A DNA stretch of 64,000 bases from positions 13,099,512-13,163,511 of the forward strand of contig NW_024037048.1 of assembly GCF_015706575.1 (NCBI RefSeq), read 5' to 3'. Source of the DNA: Patiria miniata. Lineage: Eukaryota; Echinodermata; Asteroidea; Valvatida; Asterinidae. Position numbers and translations under genes: made by a program. Positions 45,446 to 57,248 of this stretch are shown piece after piece; within the stretch, counting starts at the first letter, position 1, and each line of letters opens with the position of its first letter. The notes beneath the pieces were generated by a model. The model worked only from the letters and a program-made list of their open reading frames with translations, was not told the DNA's origin and searched no databases.

Positions 45446-45890
45446 ACACAATCCAACACATAAAGATACACGAGCATCGTGTTGCTGATTTTTTAATCGC
45501 TTTCCATATTTGCCGAAACAATAACCAATGAATTAAAACAAATAATGTTCAACGACAATGTCACAAAAAATTATTATTAATGTTTTTGCATTGCGCATGC
45601 ACCGATCTGTATACTACAATGGATTTGCCATTTTCTTTTTGACTTTCTGCTAAACAAAATATTTAGCTTTATGCATGAGTATTGGGATATAGTGAAAAGT
45701 ATGCGTTAAGTTTTTTGACTACGATTTTTTTTGGACCCATTGTAGGCCTATCGGGAAGTATTTTGATGGAATATTTTTTTCAAAGCAAGCTGGCCAGGTC
45801 ATCATTTTATCATTCAAAGCAAGCTGGGTCATCATTTTATTTTAGATTAACAAAAGGTTTGCAATAAAGCAGTGCCACCATGTATCCAGA

Positions 45891-46388
45891 CAGGTTATTG
45901 CATTATTTTAAACGTTACAATATGTGAGAATTATGTAAAAGTAGTACAATTGACTGGCTATGAAAACAGTATGTATAAAACCTCATTCTGAGGATTACCA
46001 AAAGCACCACCATTGTTGATAAATACTCTCTTTTTTCGCTTGGCTTTGTTATGAGAAAAACCCATGATTTTAATTACTTTCAGTTGAAACAGAAACGTGC
46101 CTACAGTAATGAAAAAAGTGGAGTTGGCTGTTGTTTTTAAAGCCCGCAAAAGTGCGACAAGTGTTTCTTAATTAACAGACTCCAAATTATATGAAGACTT
46201 TCATTGTTCTTAATCATCATTACTTGATTGCATTCAAGAAACTCACTTTAAAAACATCAGTGAAAGTGTGATCCCGTTAGATGGTAAAGAAACAATCTCA
46301 ACGAAATCAATCAAAACAAAGCACAAATTCCATTCAAGTGAGGAGGGTCTTTCAACTGGTTGGAATTGTCCTTTGTCACTTTATCATT
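45891..46388. other. Spacer between convergent C1q and SLC12 ends
   Basis: This should hold the SLC12 3' UTR on the - strand. No clear AATAAA near the expected position was identified. No gene. Confidence 0.4.
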
Positions 46389-46542
46389 TCAAGTGAATTT
46401 CTTTGTCTTGACTTTTATTTGGATGCCATATTTGGTCAGGTGATGCAAGGCCCCTGCTGACAGCATATCCTTGGATAATGTCTCCAGCCAGCACATGTAC
46501 ATGTAAGCTGAACAAGTACGCTTCCTGGGAATAGGTAGACTC
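46389..46542 (-). CDS. SLC12 terminal exon
   Basis: The 154-nt coding exon follows acceptor tttcttgcag. Its first G completes the Met codon begun by the penultimate exon (AT|G), giving M-SLPIPRKRTCSAYMYMCWLE, then TLSKDML. This parallels human NKCC1 [20 protein letters not shown] and LEALSKDLP. The final 24 residues (SAGALHHLTKYGIQIKVKTK and KFT) do not resemble the usual LLVRGNHQSVLTFYS end. It is the only terminal exon seen. The product is a plasma-membrane cation-chloride cotransporter; the NKCC or NCC subtype cannot be decided from this part. Confidence 0.85.
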
Positions 46543-46945
46543 CTGCAAGAAATCAAAGAAAAGGTTATAATGGACCCTTCCTGCATGTCAATCAACAGTG
46601 CACATTGGCCAATCAGATCACCACTTTTGATCAGGTGACCACAGTAGCTCAGTCAGACTGGGTCACAAGCACTGTTAGATCTATTGCTCACCCCGCCCCC
46701 ATTTTTTGCACCAACAGTTAACACCCCCCCCCCCCAGTATTCTGTAAAGAGTGCCCTTTTTACACAAGTAACTTTTAGTTTTTACACAAGTGTCCTTAGT
46801 TTTGTTAAAAAAGTTTCTTGTTACGCCAGCGGCTTTTAAAGAATTTTTGGTATTTCGTGTAAACGTCAGCAATTGTGCCGCCATGAAAAGCGCCACCCAT
46901 TGACCTACCGCCGTTTGCGAGTTAACCACGCCCCTTACACAACTC
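46543..46945. other. Last SLC12 intron, with C-runs
   Basis: A C-rich tract is present at 46692-46738. No exon or repeat was recognised before the fold-back element at 46949. Confidence 0.4.
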
Positions 46946-46948
46946 TAT

Positions 46949-47128
46949 AAGCCTTTTCGCTGATACCGCCATCTTTGAAATATTTTTTTTTCGGGGGGGG
47001 GGGGGGCATTACAATGAAAATACGTCTCATCATGCAACTGTAGCTGAGAATGATGGCATGACTTTTCAATGTAATGCCCCCCCCCCCCCCACATTTCAAA
47101 GATGGCGGTATCCGCGAAACGGCTCATG
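46949..47128. mobile_element. Fold-back element with G/C-run arms
   Basis: Arms of about 65-70 bp (GATACCGCCATCTTTGAAAT, then a G-run, then GCATTACA and its complement) surround about 45 nt. It lies in the last SLC12 intron and has no ORF of its own. Confidence 0.75.
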
Positions 47129-47284
47129 GAATTTTGTACGTTAACTTTTGTTTGTCTCAGATTTTGGCGTTCTGCGTCCATTTGTATATCATGTTTAGAC
47201 AATATTTTACAAGCTGCGTTGACGCAATTCCACCGTGATATGTTAATTGTCCAATAGTGGCCATTATCGCCGGTTTGTACTTGC

Positions 47285-47352
47285 ATGACAATGAGCTGAG
47301 CCTCCTGGGAATGTTGGCGAAGCAATTCACGGATCCGCATCTATCTGTTGGT
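47285..47352 (-). pseudogene. SLC12 penultimate exon, copy 2 (nonsense, GC donor)
   Basis: The layout is the same 68-nt one, but the Gln codon of TNRQM is TAG. The donor is AT|GCAAGT, a GC-AG type donor, and the acceptor is TTTGAG. It is nearest to the terminal exon. Confidence 0.8.
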
Positions 47353-47812
47353 CTCAAAGAAAGAAAAAAAGATTTCAGGCGAAAAAAATGTCGTGATTTA
47401 TTGATGTTTACTAAGTCGAGTTCCATGCACTTGGCAAATCAAATGAACTGAGAGTTGTACGAAAAATGGATTGAAAGTGATCAATCTCATTATTGAAAAT
47501 CACCCACCAGAATGTCAAAGGTTGGACACAATTAACAAATGTTGCAAGACTGGACTTAAAATCACACAAACCAGGGACTAAGCGTAAAGTGGACACTGGG
47601 AAAGCTTTAAGTGTATTGTCTCCATGCATGGACAAAAGAGGGCGCTTTATAGTCAAACTAGCAGAAGCCGGAATGAGGGACACTTCACTGGTTCACTCAT
47701 GCTGGTTATCGTGTATTTGGTACCAGCATTTATAAGCCACGATGGCGCCCAAATGGCCCTTGTTTATAGTTTTCTCTGTGGGGGGGGCTTGAGCGCAAGG
47801 AGGAGATTCTAC

Positions 47813-48133
47813 CTTCTCGTTGAGCGTAGTGACTTCCTCCTTGCTGATCCTCCAAGGAAACTTCTCCGTGGTCTCCCCTGCTTCCTCATCCAGCATCCAG
47901 GGTTTGGACAGCTCCTTGAACCGTCTCAGGCTCTCAGTCCTTGGGCTTCTTGTTCAGGTCCGGGATGACCTCCACGTCCGAGCAGTTGATGCAGAACTTG
48001 CTGAGCATGTTGGCCATGTTCATCTTCTCCCTGTCCATTTGCTCCTTCTTGCTCGCGGTGGCAAAGACGCGCAGTTTGCATTTCTCCCAGTTGGATTTCA
48101 TGGAGATGAGGTGATCGATGAGTAGGATCAAGC
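47813..48133 (-). pseudogene. SLC12 exon A, copy A4
   Basis: 321-nt form ending NKKPKD then TGA, with the rest in the next frame. Differences are KFCINCSD, ATASKKEQ and PWRISKEEV. The CAG|GC acceptor is present behind a short C-rich tract. Confidence 0.85.
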
Positions 48134-48601
48134 CTGGGGGTGGTGGGAGGTGGGGGCGGAGGTTGGGGGGGGGGTTCAAAAACAAAAATTATACAGAGCA
48201 TTATATAAAGCATGTGTTTCCTTAGACATGCAGCCATCCAGAATAACCTGAGAGATCTCTGAAAGGCTCCATGAAATGAATTGGACACTGAAACATATAA
48301 TAAAATAATCAGGCCAACCAAGAACCAAAAGTGTGGTGTTTTCTACTACATACAAAAAACAACTGGTGTGTTAGGGTAGGTAAAATCTGTTTTGGGGGTT
48401 TGACCTTTCAATAGCCTAAAAATATAGGGTGGGATGATAGTCATTAAAATTTACGTTTTTTCTCTACTTTAATTTGCATGCATTAATTAACATGTGAATC
48501 ATTCTGCCGACTACTGACCAACTTACACAAAAATAAATATAAAGTTGATAGTTTTCAATGTGGGGGGGGGGGGCTGCTTGATCCCAAGGAGGAGATTCCA
48601 C

Positions 48602-48787
48602 CTTCTCTTTGAGCATGGTGACTTCTTCCTTGCTGATCTTCCAAGGAAACTTCTCTGTGGTCTCCAGGCTGCTTCCTCATCCAGCATCCAGGGTTTGGAG
48701 AGCTCCTTGATGATTGTGTTGGTCTTGATCTTACCCAACCAACAGCACAGAACTCCATCTTGGGCAAAATCTTGTCCTTGTACCAGC
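48602..48787 (-). pseudogene. SLC12 exon B, copy B3 (GWYKDK form)
   Basis: After acceptor ttctgaag it reads GWYKDKILPKMEFCAV and then GWVRSR in that frame, while GKIKTNTIIKELSKPW is in another. The first 16 residues were not recognised. The form therefore joins an unknown segment to the GKIKTNT part and the exon A end. Confidence 0.55.
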
Positions 48788-48799
48788 CTTCAGAAAAAG

Positions 48800-49134
48800 A
48801 AAAAAAAAGTCAATTGTTATTTAATGATCGTTAACTTGGTTATCGTTAAGATCGGAGTAAACTTGAAGTTAACACAACCTAGATATACCTCACGGTATAC
48901 CAAACGTTAAATCTGACACCGTGGCAGCAAGGAGATTTCCACCTTTCTATGAATGTATATGCCTTTGAATGAGCATAACGACTATTTATAAAAGATATAG
49001 ACATATATCATACTCGGCAATAGGGATAGTCAGTGGAAAGAACTTGGGACAGGTGTGTACAAAGTTACGCGCAAGACCCAGACTTGTTTTAAGCGAATTA
49101 CTGAGAAGTCGACCATAATTATTGGTAGTTCAGG
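48800..49134 (-). repeat. Intron block upstream of GWYKDK-type exon B
   Basis: Landmarks ATGATCGTTAACTTGGTTAT and CACCGTGGCAGCAAGGAGAT recur at 51179, 54350 and 57473. Each copy leads into a minisatellite block. Confidence 0.75.
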
Positions 49135-49830
49135 ATATTTTTATTATGGAGTTGATTAACCATCTTGGTTAGGGGGATATTTTTTAGAAGGGAATTATGG
49201 AGGAGACTAACCATCTTGGCTAGAAGGATATTTTTCTTAGAAGGGAACTATGGAGGAGACTAAACCATGCTTGGCTCGGAGGGTGCTTTTTTTTGAAGGA
49301 AATTATTGAGGAGACTACCATATTGGCTTGAAGGATATTTTTTTAGGAGGGAATTACCGAGGGGACTAACCATCTTGCCTAGGAGGATATTTTTTAGAAG
49401 GGAATAATGGAATAGACTAACCATCTTGGCTAGGAGGATATTTTTTTTAGAAGGGAATTACAGAGGAGACTAACCATCTTGGCTAGGAGAATATTTGTCA
49501 GAAGGGAATTATGGAGGAGAGGAACCATCATGGTAAGGAGGATATTTGTTTTAGAAGGGATTTATGGAGAAGACTAACCATCTTGGCTAAAAGGACATTT
49601 TTAGAGGGAATTTATGGAAGAGACTAACTATCTTGGCTAGGAGAGTATTTTTTAGAAGGGAATTATGGAGGAGAGGAACCATCATGGTTTAGGAAGATAG
49701 TTGTTTTCGAAGGGATTTATGGAGAAAACTAACCATCTTGGCTAAAAGGACATTTTTAGAGGGAATTTATGGAAGAGACTAACTATCTTGGCTAGGAGGA
49801 TATTTTTTAATAGGGAATTATGAAGAAGAC
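49135..49830. repeat. 50-bp minisatellite array
   Basis: About 14 units of the AGAAGGGAATTATGGAGGAG family; some units have GAGGAACCATCATGG instead of ACTAACCATCTTGG. Confidence 0.9.
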
Positions 49831-50289
49831 CAAAGATTTTAGGTGGAAAATGGACTGGAATATTGATGTTTAATATGTCGAGTTCCACTTGGCAAATAAA
49901 ATGAACTACTTAAGGGTTGTTCAATTTGCACTGAAAGTGATCAATAATAATATTTGAAAAATAACCCACCAGAATGTCAAAGGTTTGACACAATTAACAG
50001 ATGTTGCAAGACTGGACTTAAAATCACACAAACCAGGGACTAAGCGTAAAGTGGATACTGGTAAAGCTTTAAGTGTATTGTCTCCATGCATGGACGAAAG
50101 AGGGCGCTTTATAGTCAAACAAGCAGAAGCCGGAATGAGGGACACTTCACTGGTTCACTCATGCTGGTTATCGTGTATTTGGTACCAGCATTTATAAGCC
50201 ACGATGGCGCCCAAATGGCCCTCGTTTATAGTTTTCTCTGTGGGGGGGGGGTGGGGGGGGGGGGCTTGAGTGCAAGGAGGAGATTCTAC

Positions 50290-50608
50290 CTTCTCGTTGA
50301 GCGTAGTGACTTCTTCCTTGCTGATCTTCCAAGGAAACTTCTCCGTGGTCTCCCCTGCTTCCTCATCCAGCATCCAGGGTTTGGACAGCTCCTTGAACCG
50401 TCTCAGGCTCTCAGTCCTTGGGCTTCTTGTTCAGGTCTGGGATGACCTCCACGTCCGAGCAGTTGATGCGGAACTTGCTGAGCATGTTGGCCATGTTCAT
50501 CTTCTCCCTGTCCATTTGCTCCTTCTTGCCCGTGGTGGCAAAGACGTGCAGCTTGCATTTCCCCAGTTGGATTTCAAGGAGATGAGGTGAGGGATGAGTA
50601 GGTCAAGC
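50290..50608 (-). pseudogene. SLC12 exon A, copy A5
   Basis: NKKPKD/TGA form with extra decay: a missing base in the NWEK region, another in the TLLIPH region, and an acceptor changed from CAG|GC to CATGC. It is the most damaged A copy in this array. Confidence 0.8.
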
Positions 50609-50952
50609 ATGGGGGGGGGGGGGGTTCACAAACAAGAATTATTTGAAACATATATTAAAATAATAAGGCCAACCAAGAACAAAAAGTGTGGTGTTTTCTA
50701 TTACATTTAAAAAAACAACTGTGTGGTAGGGTAGGTAAAAATCTGTTTTGGGGGATTAGACATTTCTATAGCCTACAAATATAGGGTGGGATGATAGTCA
50801 TTGAAATTTACTTTTTTTCTCTATTTTGCATGCATTAGTTAACATATGAATCATTCTGCACTATTGACCAACTTGCACAAAAATAAATATAAAGTTAATA
50901 GTTTTCACTGTGGGGGGGGGGGGGGTGCTTGAGCGCAAGGGGGAGATTTTAC

Positions 50953-51139
50953 CTTCTCTTTGAGCATGGTGACTTCTTCCTTGCTGATCTTCCAAGGAAA
51001 CTTCTCCGTGGTATCCAGGCTGCTTCCTCATCCAGCATCCAGGGTTTTGGAGAGCTCCTTGATGATTGTGTTGGTCTTGATCTTACCCAACCAACAGCAC
51101 AGAACTCCATCTTGGGCAAAATCTTGTCCTTGTACCAGC
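50953..51139 (-). pseudogene. SLC12 exon B, copy B4 (GWYKDK form)
   Basis: As B3, with one extra base near ELSKPW (ggttttgg for ggtttgg on the + strand). Confidence 0.55.
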
Positions 51140-51484
51140 CTTCAGAAAAAGAAAAAAAAAACAGTCAGTTGTTATTTAATGATCGTTAACTTGGTTATTG
51201 TTCAGATTGGAGTAAACCTGAAGTTAACACAACCTAGATATACCTCACGGTATACCAAACGTTAAATCTGACACCGTGGCAGCAAGGAGATTTCCACCTT
51301 TCTATGAATATGCCTTTGAATGAGCATGACGACTATTTATAAAAGATATAGACATATATCAAACTCAGCAATAGGGATAGTCAGTGGAAAGAACTTGGGA
51401 CAGGTGTGTACAAAGTTACGTGCAAGACTCAGACTTGTTTTAAGCGAATTACTAAGAAGACGACCATAATTATTTGTAATGAGG

Positions 51485-52255
51485 ATACTTTTATTATGGA
51501 GTAGATTAACCATCTTGGTTAGGAGGATATTTTTTTAGAAGGGAATTATGGAGGAGACTAACCATCTTGGCTAGGAGGATTTTTTTTTTAGAAGGGAACT
51601 ATGGAGGAGACTATAACCAGCTTGGCTCGGAGGATATTTTTAGAAGGGAATTATGGAGGAAATTGATCATCTTGGCTGAGGATATGTTTAAGAAGGGCAC
51701 TATGGAGGAGACTAACCATCTTGGCTCGGAGGTTTAAAAAAAAAAATTATGGAGAAGACTAACCATCGTGGCTAGGAGGATATTTTTTAGAAGGGAATTA
51801 CAGAGGAGACTTACCATATCTTGGCTAGGAGAATATATTTAGAAGGGAATCATGGAGGAGATTAACCATCTTGGCTAGGAGAATATTTTTTTAAAAAGGG
51901 AATTATGGAGGAGACAAAGCATCATGGTTAGGAGGATATTTGTTTTAGAAGGGATTTATTGAGATGACTAACCATCCCGGCTAAAGGACATTTTTAGAAG
52001 GAATTCATGGAAGAGACTAACAATCTAAGCTAGAAGGACATTTTTTAAGAAGGGAATTATGAAGAAGACCAGCCATCCTGTCTAGGAGAATATTTTTTAA
52101 AAGGGAGTTATGGAGGAGATTAACCATCTTGGCTAGGAGGATATTTTTTTAGAAGGGAATTATGGAGGAGACTATAGCCATATTGGCTAGGGGGATATAT
52201 TTTTTTGAGAGGAATTAATGAGGATATTAACCATCTTGGCTAGGAGGATATATTG
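51485..52255. repeat. 50-bp minisatellite array
   Basis: About 15 units, the longest block in array 2. It is followed by a short sequence (tgttttatttttatagaag) also found after the 11711-12265 block. Confidence 0.9.
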
Positions 52256-52791
52256 GGTTTTTAAAAAAAAATGTTTTAATTGTTTTATTTTTATAGAAGA
52301 ATATTTCATCAAGTATTAAATATCGTGACAAATGACGAATTAGTTATAATGCAGGCTAGGGGGCTTACTTTGTTAATGAGGAAAAAGGATTTTGATATCT
52401 GAAGGAAGGAGGTTAATGAAAACATTTTCCAGATCCCCCCCAACTTGACATCGCACCCCCCCCCTAGCCAAAGCTAGATCCACCCCTGTTTAGGATTTCA
52501 CGCTAGTTTCTGCTATAGTGAGTAGGTTTGCGTAATTGTGAAGTAAGTGCCCTTAGATTAGCCACTCATTATTTTCATGGGAATTGCCAACACTACAACA
52601 GACATTTTTGCATGACACTTAGAAATTACGGCTTTTGCAAAAGTGTAAACAATCAGTTACAGGGGATAACTTCTGTGCTTACAGGGATAGCGCAGGATTT
52701 CTGTGCTAGTGTGCTCGATCATCAGCACAGAATTGTGTGCTTAAACCATGAAATTGAGTCTATTGAGTTAGTAGTGGCTTTGTGTACTTAC

Positions 52792-52859
52792 ATGACAATG
52801 AGCTGAGCCTCCTGGGAATGTTGGAGAAGCAATTCACGGATCCGCATCTGTCTGTTGGT
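52792..52859 (-). CDS. SLC12 penultimate exon, copy 3 (intact)
   Basis: Acceptor TTTCAG and donor AT|GTAAGT are both good. The frame TNRQMRIRELLLQHSQEAQL plus IV is open, and its AT end joins the G of the 46389-46542 exon to make VMSLPIP. Of three copies this is the only undamaged one. Confidence 0.82.
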
Positions 52860-53326
52860 CTGAAAGAAAAAGAAAGATTTCAGGCGAAAAAATGGAGTGA
52901 TTTATTGATGTTTAATAAAGTCGAGTTCCATGCACTTGGCAAATCAAATGAACTGAGAGTTGTACGGAAAAATGGATTGAAAGTGATCAATCTCATTGAA
53001 AATCACCCACCAGAATGTCAAAGGTTGGACACAATTAACAGATGTTGCAAGACTGGACTTAAAAACACACAAACCAGGGACTAAGCGTAAAGTGGATACT
53101 GGGAAAGCTTTAAGTGTATTGTCTCCATGCATGGACAAAAGAGGGCGCTTTATAGTCAAACTAGCAGAAGCCGGAATGAGGGACACTTCACTGGTTCACT
53201 CATGCTGGTTATCGTGTATTTGGAACCAGCATTTATAAGCCACGATGGCGCCCAAATGGCCCTCGTTTATAGTTTTCTCTGTGGAAGGGGGGGGGGGGGT
53301 GTTTAAGCGCAAGAAGGAGATTCTAC

Positions 53327-53647
53327 CTTCTCTTTGAGCGTAGTGACTTCTTCCTTGCTGATCTTCCAAGGAAATTTCTCCGTGGTCTCCCCTGCTTCCT
53401 CATCCAGCATCCAGGGTTTGGACAGCTCCTTGAACCGTCTCAGGCTCTCAGTCCTTGGGTTTCTTGTTCAGGTCCGGGATGACCTCCACGTCCGAGCAGT
53501 TGATGCGGAACTTGCTGAGCATGTTGGCCATGTTCATCTTCTCCCTGTCCATTTGCTCCTTCTTGCTCGTGGTGGCAAAGACGCGCAGCTTGCATTTCTC
53601 CCAGTTAGATTTCATGGAGATGAGGTGAGGGATGAGTAGGGTCAAGC
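53327..53647 (-). pseudogene. SLC12 exon A, copy A6
   Basis: NKKPKD/TGA form with good acceptor (CAG|GC after a C-run) and donor. It lies 467 nt upstream of the intact penultimate exon. TTLKEK replaces TTLNEK. It is the best candidate for a used copy if the stop at KPKD is tolerated or bypassed. Confidence 0.85.
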
Positions 53648-54123
53648 CTGGGGGGGGGGGAGGTGGGGGGCGGAGGTGGGGGGGGTCACAAACAAAAATT
53701 ATACAGAGCATTATTTCCCTTTGACATAAAGCATGTGTTTCCTTAGACATGCAGCCATCCAGAATAACCTGAGAGATCTCTGAAAGGCTCCAGGAAATGA
53801 ATTGGACACTGAAACATATAATAAAATAATCAGGCCAACCAAGAACCAAAAGTGTGGTGTTTTCTACTACATACAAAAAACAACTGTGTGGTAGGGTAGG
53901 TAAAAATCTGTTTTGGGGGTTCGACATTTCAATAGCCTAAAAATATAGGGTGGGATGATAGTCATTAAAATATACTTTTTTTCTCTACTTTAATTTGCAT
54001 GCATTAATTAACATGAGAATCATTCTGCCGACTACTGACCAACTTACACAAAAATAAATATAAAGTTTATAGTTTTCACTGTGGGGGGGGGGGGGGTGCT
54101 TGATCCCAAGGAGGAGATTCTAC

Positions 54124-54309
54124 CTTCTCTTTGAGCATGGTGACTTCTTCCTTGCTGATCTTCCAAGGAAACTTCTCCGTGGTCTCCAGGCTGCTTCCTC
54201 ATCCAGCATCCAGTGTTTGTGGAGCTCCTTGATTATTGTGTTGGTTTGGATCTTACCCAACGAACAGCACAGAACTCCATCTTGGGCAAAATCTTGTCCT
54301 TGTACCAGC
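54124..54309 (-). pseudogene. SLC12 exon B, copy B5 (GWYKDK form)
   Basis: 186 nt, as B3, with substitutions around the TNTI and SKPWM codons. Confidence 0.55.
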
Positions 54310-54644
54310 CTTCAGAAAAAGAAAAAAAAACAATCAATTGTTATTTAATGATCGTTAACTTGGTTATCGTTAAGATCGGAGTAAACCTGAAGTTAACACA
54401 ACCTAGATATACCTCACGGTATACCAAACGTTAAATCTGACACCGTGGCAGCAAGGAGATTTCCACCTTTCTATGAATATGCCTTTGAATGAGCATGACG
54501 ACTATTTATAAAAGATCATACTCGGCAATAGGGATAGTCAGTGGAAAGAACTTGGGACAGGTGTGTACAAAGTTACGCGCAAGACTCAGACTTGTTTTAA
54601 GCAAATTACTGAGAAGACGACCATAATTATTGGTAATGAGGATA

Positions 54645-54985
54645 CTTTTAATTATGGAGTAGATTAATCATCTTGGTTAGGGGGATATTTTTTAGAAGGG
54701 AATTATGGAGGAGACTAACCATCTTGGCTAGGAGGATATTTTTTTAGAAGGGAATTACAGAGGAGACTAACCATCTTGGCTAGAAGAATATCTTTTAGAA
54801 GGGAATTATGGAGGAGAGGAACCATCATGGTTAGAAGGATATTTGTTTTAGAAGGGATTTATGGAGAAGACTAACCATCTTGGCTAAAAGGACATTTTTT
54901 AGAAGGAATTTATGGAAGAGACTAACTATCTTGGCTAGGAGGATTTTTTTTAGAAGGGAATTATGAAGAAGACCCAAGATTTTAG
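54645..54985. repeat. 50-bp minisatellite array
   Basis: A short block of about seven units, ending in the junction 'gattttaggtggaaaatgg' shared with the 49135 block and nearly with the 57785 block. Confidence 0.88.
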
Positions 54986-55194
54986 GTGGAAAATGGACTG
55001 GAATATTGATGTTTAATATGTCGAGTTCCACTTGGCAAAGAAAATGAACTAATTATGAGTTGTTCAATTTCCACTGAAAGTGATCAATACTCATTTTTGA
55101 AAAATCACCCACCAGAATGTCAAAGGTTGGACGCAATTAAAGATGTTGCAAGACTGGACTTAAAATCACAAAAACCAGGGACAAAGCGTTAAGT

Positions 55195-55408
55195 TACGGA
55201 AGACGGATAGTGCCACTCAATGAGTGTGAATATATTTTTTTGGTGCGTGTGAAAAATATATTTTTTGAACAGCGACCGCCACTTATTATGACGACTTATG
55301 TGGCGGCCGCCACTTATTATCTGGCGGTCGCCACATAATAAGTGGCAGCCGGTGTGCAAAAAAATATATTTTCACACTCATTGAGTGGCACTATCCGTCT
55401 TCCGTATA
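55195..55408. mobile_element. Fold-back GCGGCCGC MITE, copy 2
   Basis: A shorter relative of 10271-10677 with inverted ends TACGGAAGACGGATAGTGCC and GGCACTATCCGTCTTCCGTA, flanked by TTAAGT and TAAAGT. Confidence 0.75.
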
Positions 55409-55648
55409 AAGTGGACACTGGGAAGAGCTCTAAGTGTACTGTCTCCATGCATGGACAAAAGAGGGCGCTTTATAGTCAAACAAGCAGAAGCCGGAATGAG
55501 GGACACTTCACTGGTTCACTCATGCTGGTTATCGTGTATTTGGTACCAGCATTTATAAGCCAAGATGGCGCCCAAATGGCCCTCGTTGATGGTTTTCTCT
55601 GTGGAAGGGGGGGGGGGGGGGGGCTTGAGCGCAAGGAGGAGATTCTAC

Positions 55649-55794
55649 CTTCTCTTTGAGCATGGTGACTTCCTCCTTGCTGATCTTCCAAGGAAACTTC
55701 TCCGTGGTCTCCAGGCTGCTTCCTCATCCAGCATCCAGGGTTTGGAGAGCTCCTTGATGATTGTGCTGGTCTTGATCTTACCCAACCCACCAAT
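55649..55794 (-). pseudogene. SLC12 exon B, copy B6 (IGGLGK form)
   Basis: 146 nt with acceptor ccgtctag, as B1. In this unit exon B directly follows the shared intron block, with no exon A between. Confidence 0.7.
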
Positions 55795-56108
55795 CTAGAC
55801 GGAAACCAATCAGGAAGGAAAATTTGAATGCATTTGCTCTAAATAAATTGTGTCCAGGTCTTGGAAAAGACCAACGTTAGTGCTGAAATAAAGCGAGAAA
55901 CCTGGACAAATCTGGTTTAATGATCTTGTTATACATTTTGCAACTTTGACTTAATTCTTTAAAGACCTGCTTGCATTTTACTCAAACTGTTCATCAAAAT
56001 TCATTCCGCAAAGTCTGTGAGTACACATTTCGGTACTCAAAATACTCATCGAAATATTCTGCTCACCCTGTATGCTGAAATCACAAAAACTAGGTACTAC
56101 GCGTTAAG

Positions 56109-56298
56109 TTACGGAAGACAGATAGTGCCACTCAATGAGTGTGAATATATTTTTTTGGTGCGTGTGGGAATATTTTTTTTGTACAGCGGCCGCCACATAA
56201 TAAGTGGCGGCCGCTGTACAAAAAAATAATTTTTCACACACACCAACGAAAAAATATTCACACTCATTGAGTGGCACTATCCATCTTCCGTATAAGGT
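56109..56298. mobile_element. Fold-back GCGGCCGC MITE, copy 3
   Basis: The smallest copy, almost only the two ends plus one GCGGCCGCCACATAATAAGT palindrome. Left flank sequence matches copy 1, so these two share an insertion. Confidence 0.75.
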
Positions 56299-56533
56299 GG
56301 GTACTGGGAAGAGCTCCAAGTGTATTGTCTCCATGCATGGACAAAAGAGGGCGCTTTATAGTCAAACAAGCAGAAGCCGGAATGAGGGACACTTCACTGG
56401 TTCACTCATGCTGGTTATCGTGTATTTGGTACCAGCATTTATAAGCCAAGATGGCGCCCAAATGGCCCTCGTTGATGGTTTTCTCTGTGGAAGGGGGGGG
56501 GGGGGGTGCTTGAGTGCAAGAAGGAGATTCTAC

Positions 56534-56853
56534 CTTCTCGTTGAGCGTAGTGACTACTTTCTTGCTGATCTTCCAAGGAAACTTCTCCGTGGTCTCACCT
56601 GCTTCCTCATCCAGCATCCAAGGTTTGGACAGCTCCTTGAACCGTCTCAGGCTCTACTCCTTGGGCTTCTTGTTCAGGTCCGGGATGACCTCCACGTCCG
56701 AGCAGTTGATGCGGAACTTGCTGAGCATGTTGGCCATGTTCATCTTCTCCCTGTCCATTTGCTCCTTCTTGCCCGTGGCGGCAAAGACGCGCAGCTTGCA
56801 TTTCTCCCAGTTGGATTTCATGGAGATGAGGTGAGGGATGAGTAGGGTCACGC
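56534..56853 (-). pseudogene. SLC12 exon A, copy A7
   Basis: 320-nt form with TAG after NKKPKE. GVTLLIPHLI replaces GLTLLIPHLI, and KISKKVVTTL is shared with A2, indicating A2 and A7 descend from one unit. The same pair also shares the neighbouring MITE. Confidence 0.85.
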
Positions 56854-57248
56854 CTGGGGGGGGGGGGGGGGGAGGTGGGGGGCGGAGGGGTGGGGGGGGG
56901 GGGTCACAAACAAAGATTATGCAGAGCATTATTTTCCCTTTGACATAAAGCATGTGTTTCCTTAGACATGCAGCCATCCAGAATAACCTATGAGATCTCT
57001 GAAAGGCTCAACAACTGTGTGGTAGGGTAGGTAAAAATCTGTTTTTGGGGATTAGACATTTCTATAGCCTACAAATATAGGGTGGGATGATAGTCATTGA
57101 AATTTACTTTTTTTCTCTATTTTGCATGCATTAGTTAACGTGAATCATTCTGCACTACTGACCAACTTACACAAAAATAAATATAAAGTTAATAGTTTTC
57201 ACTGTGGGGGGGGGGGGGGGGTGCTTGATCCCAAGGAGGAGATTCTAC

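Larger units (their letters stand above)
38440..45890 (+). repeat. Segmental duplication, copy 2 (C1q/collagen locus)
   Basis: This is the counterpart of 1-8100, collinear throughout. It includes the internal repeats (about 38700-39990 and 40110-41400), the MITE at 40988-41294, noncoding exons at 42117 and 43999, and the C1q gene. It lacks the 5590-5963 MITE. Confidence 0.92.

Noticed and set aside
56204-56845. Long + strand ORF of 213 codons, with similar ones at 8982, 10656, 50086 and 58578
   Set aside because: They run antisense to exon A and through the intron block and G-runs. The - strand matches SLC12 and the + strand matches nothing, so they are shadows repeated by the amplification.
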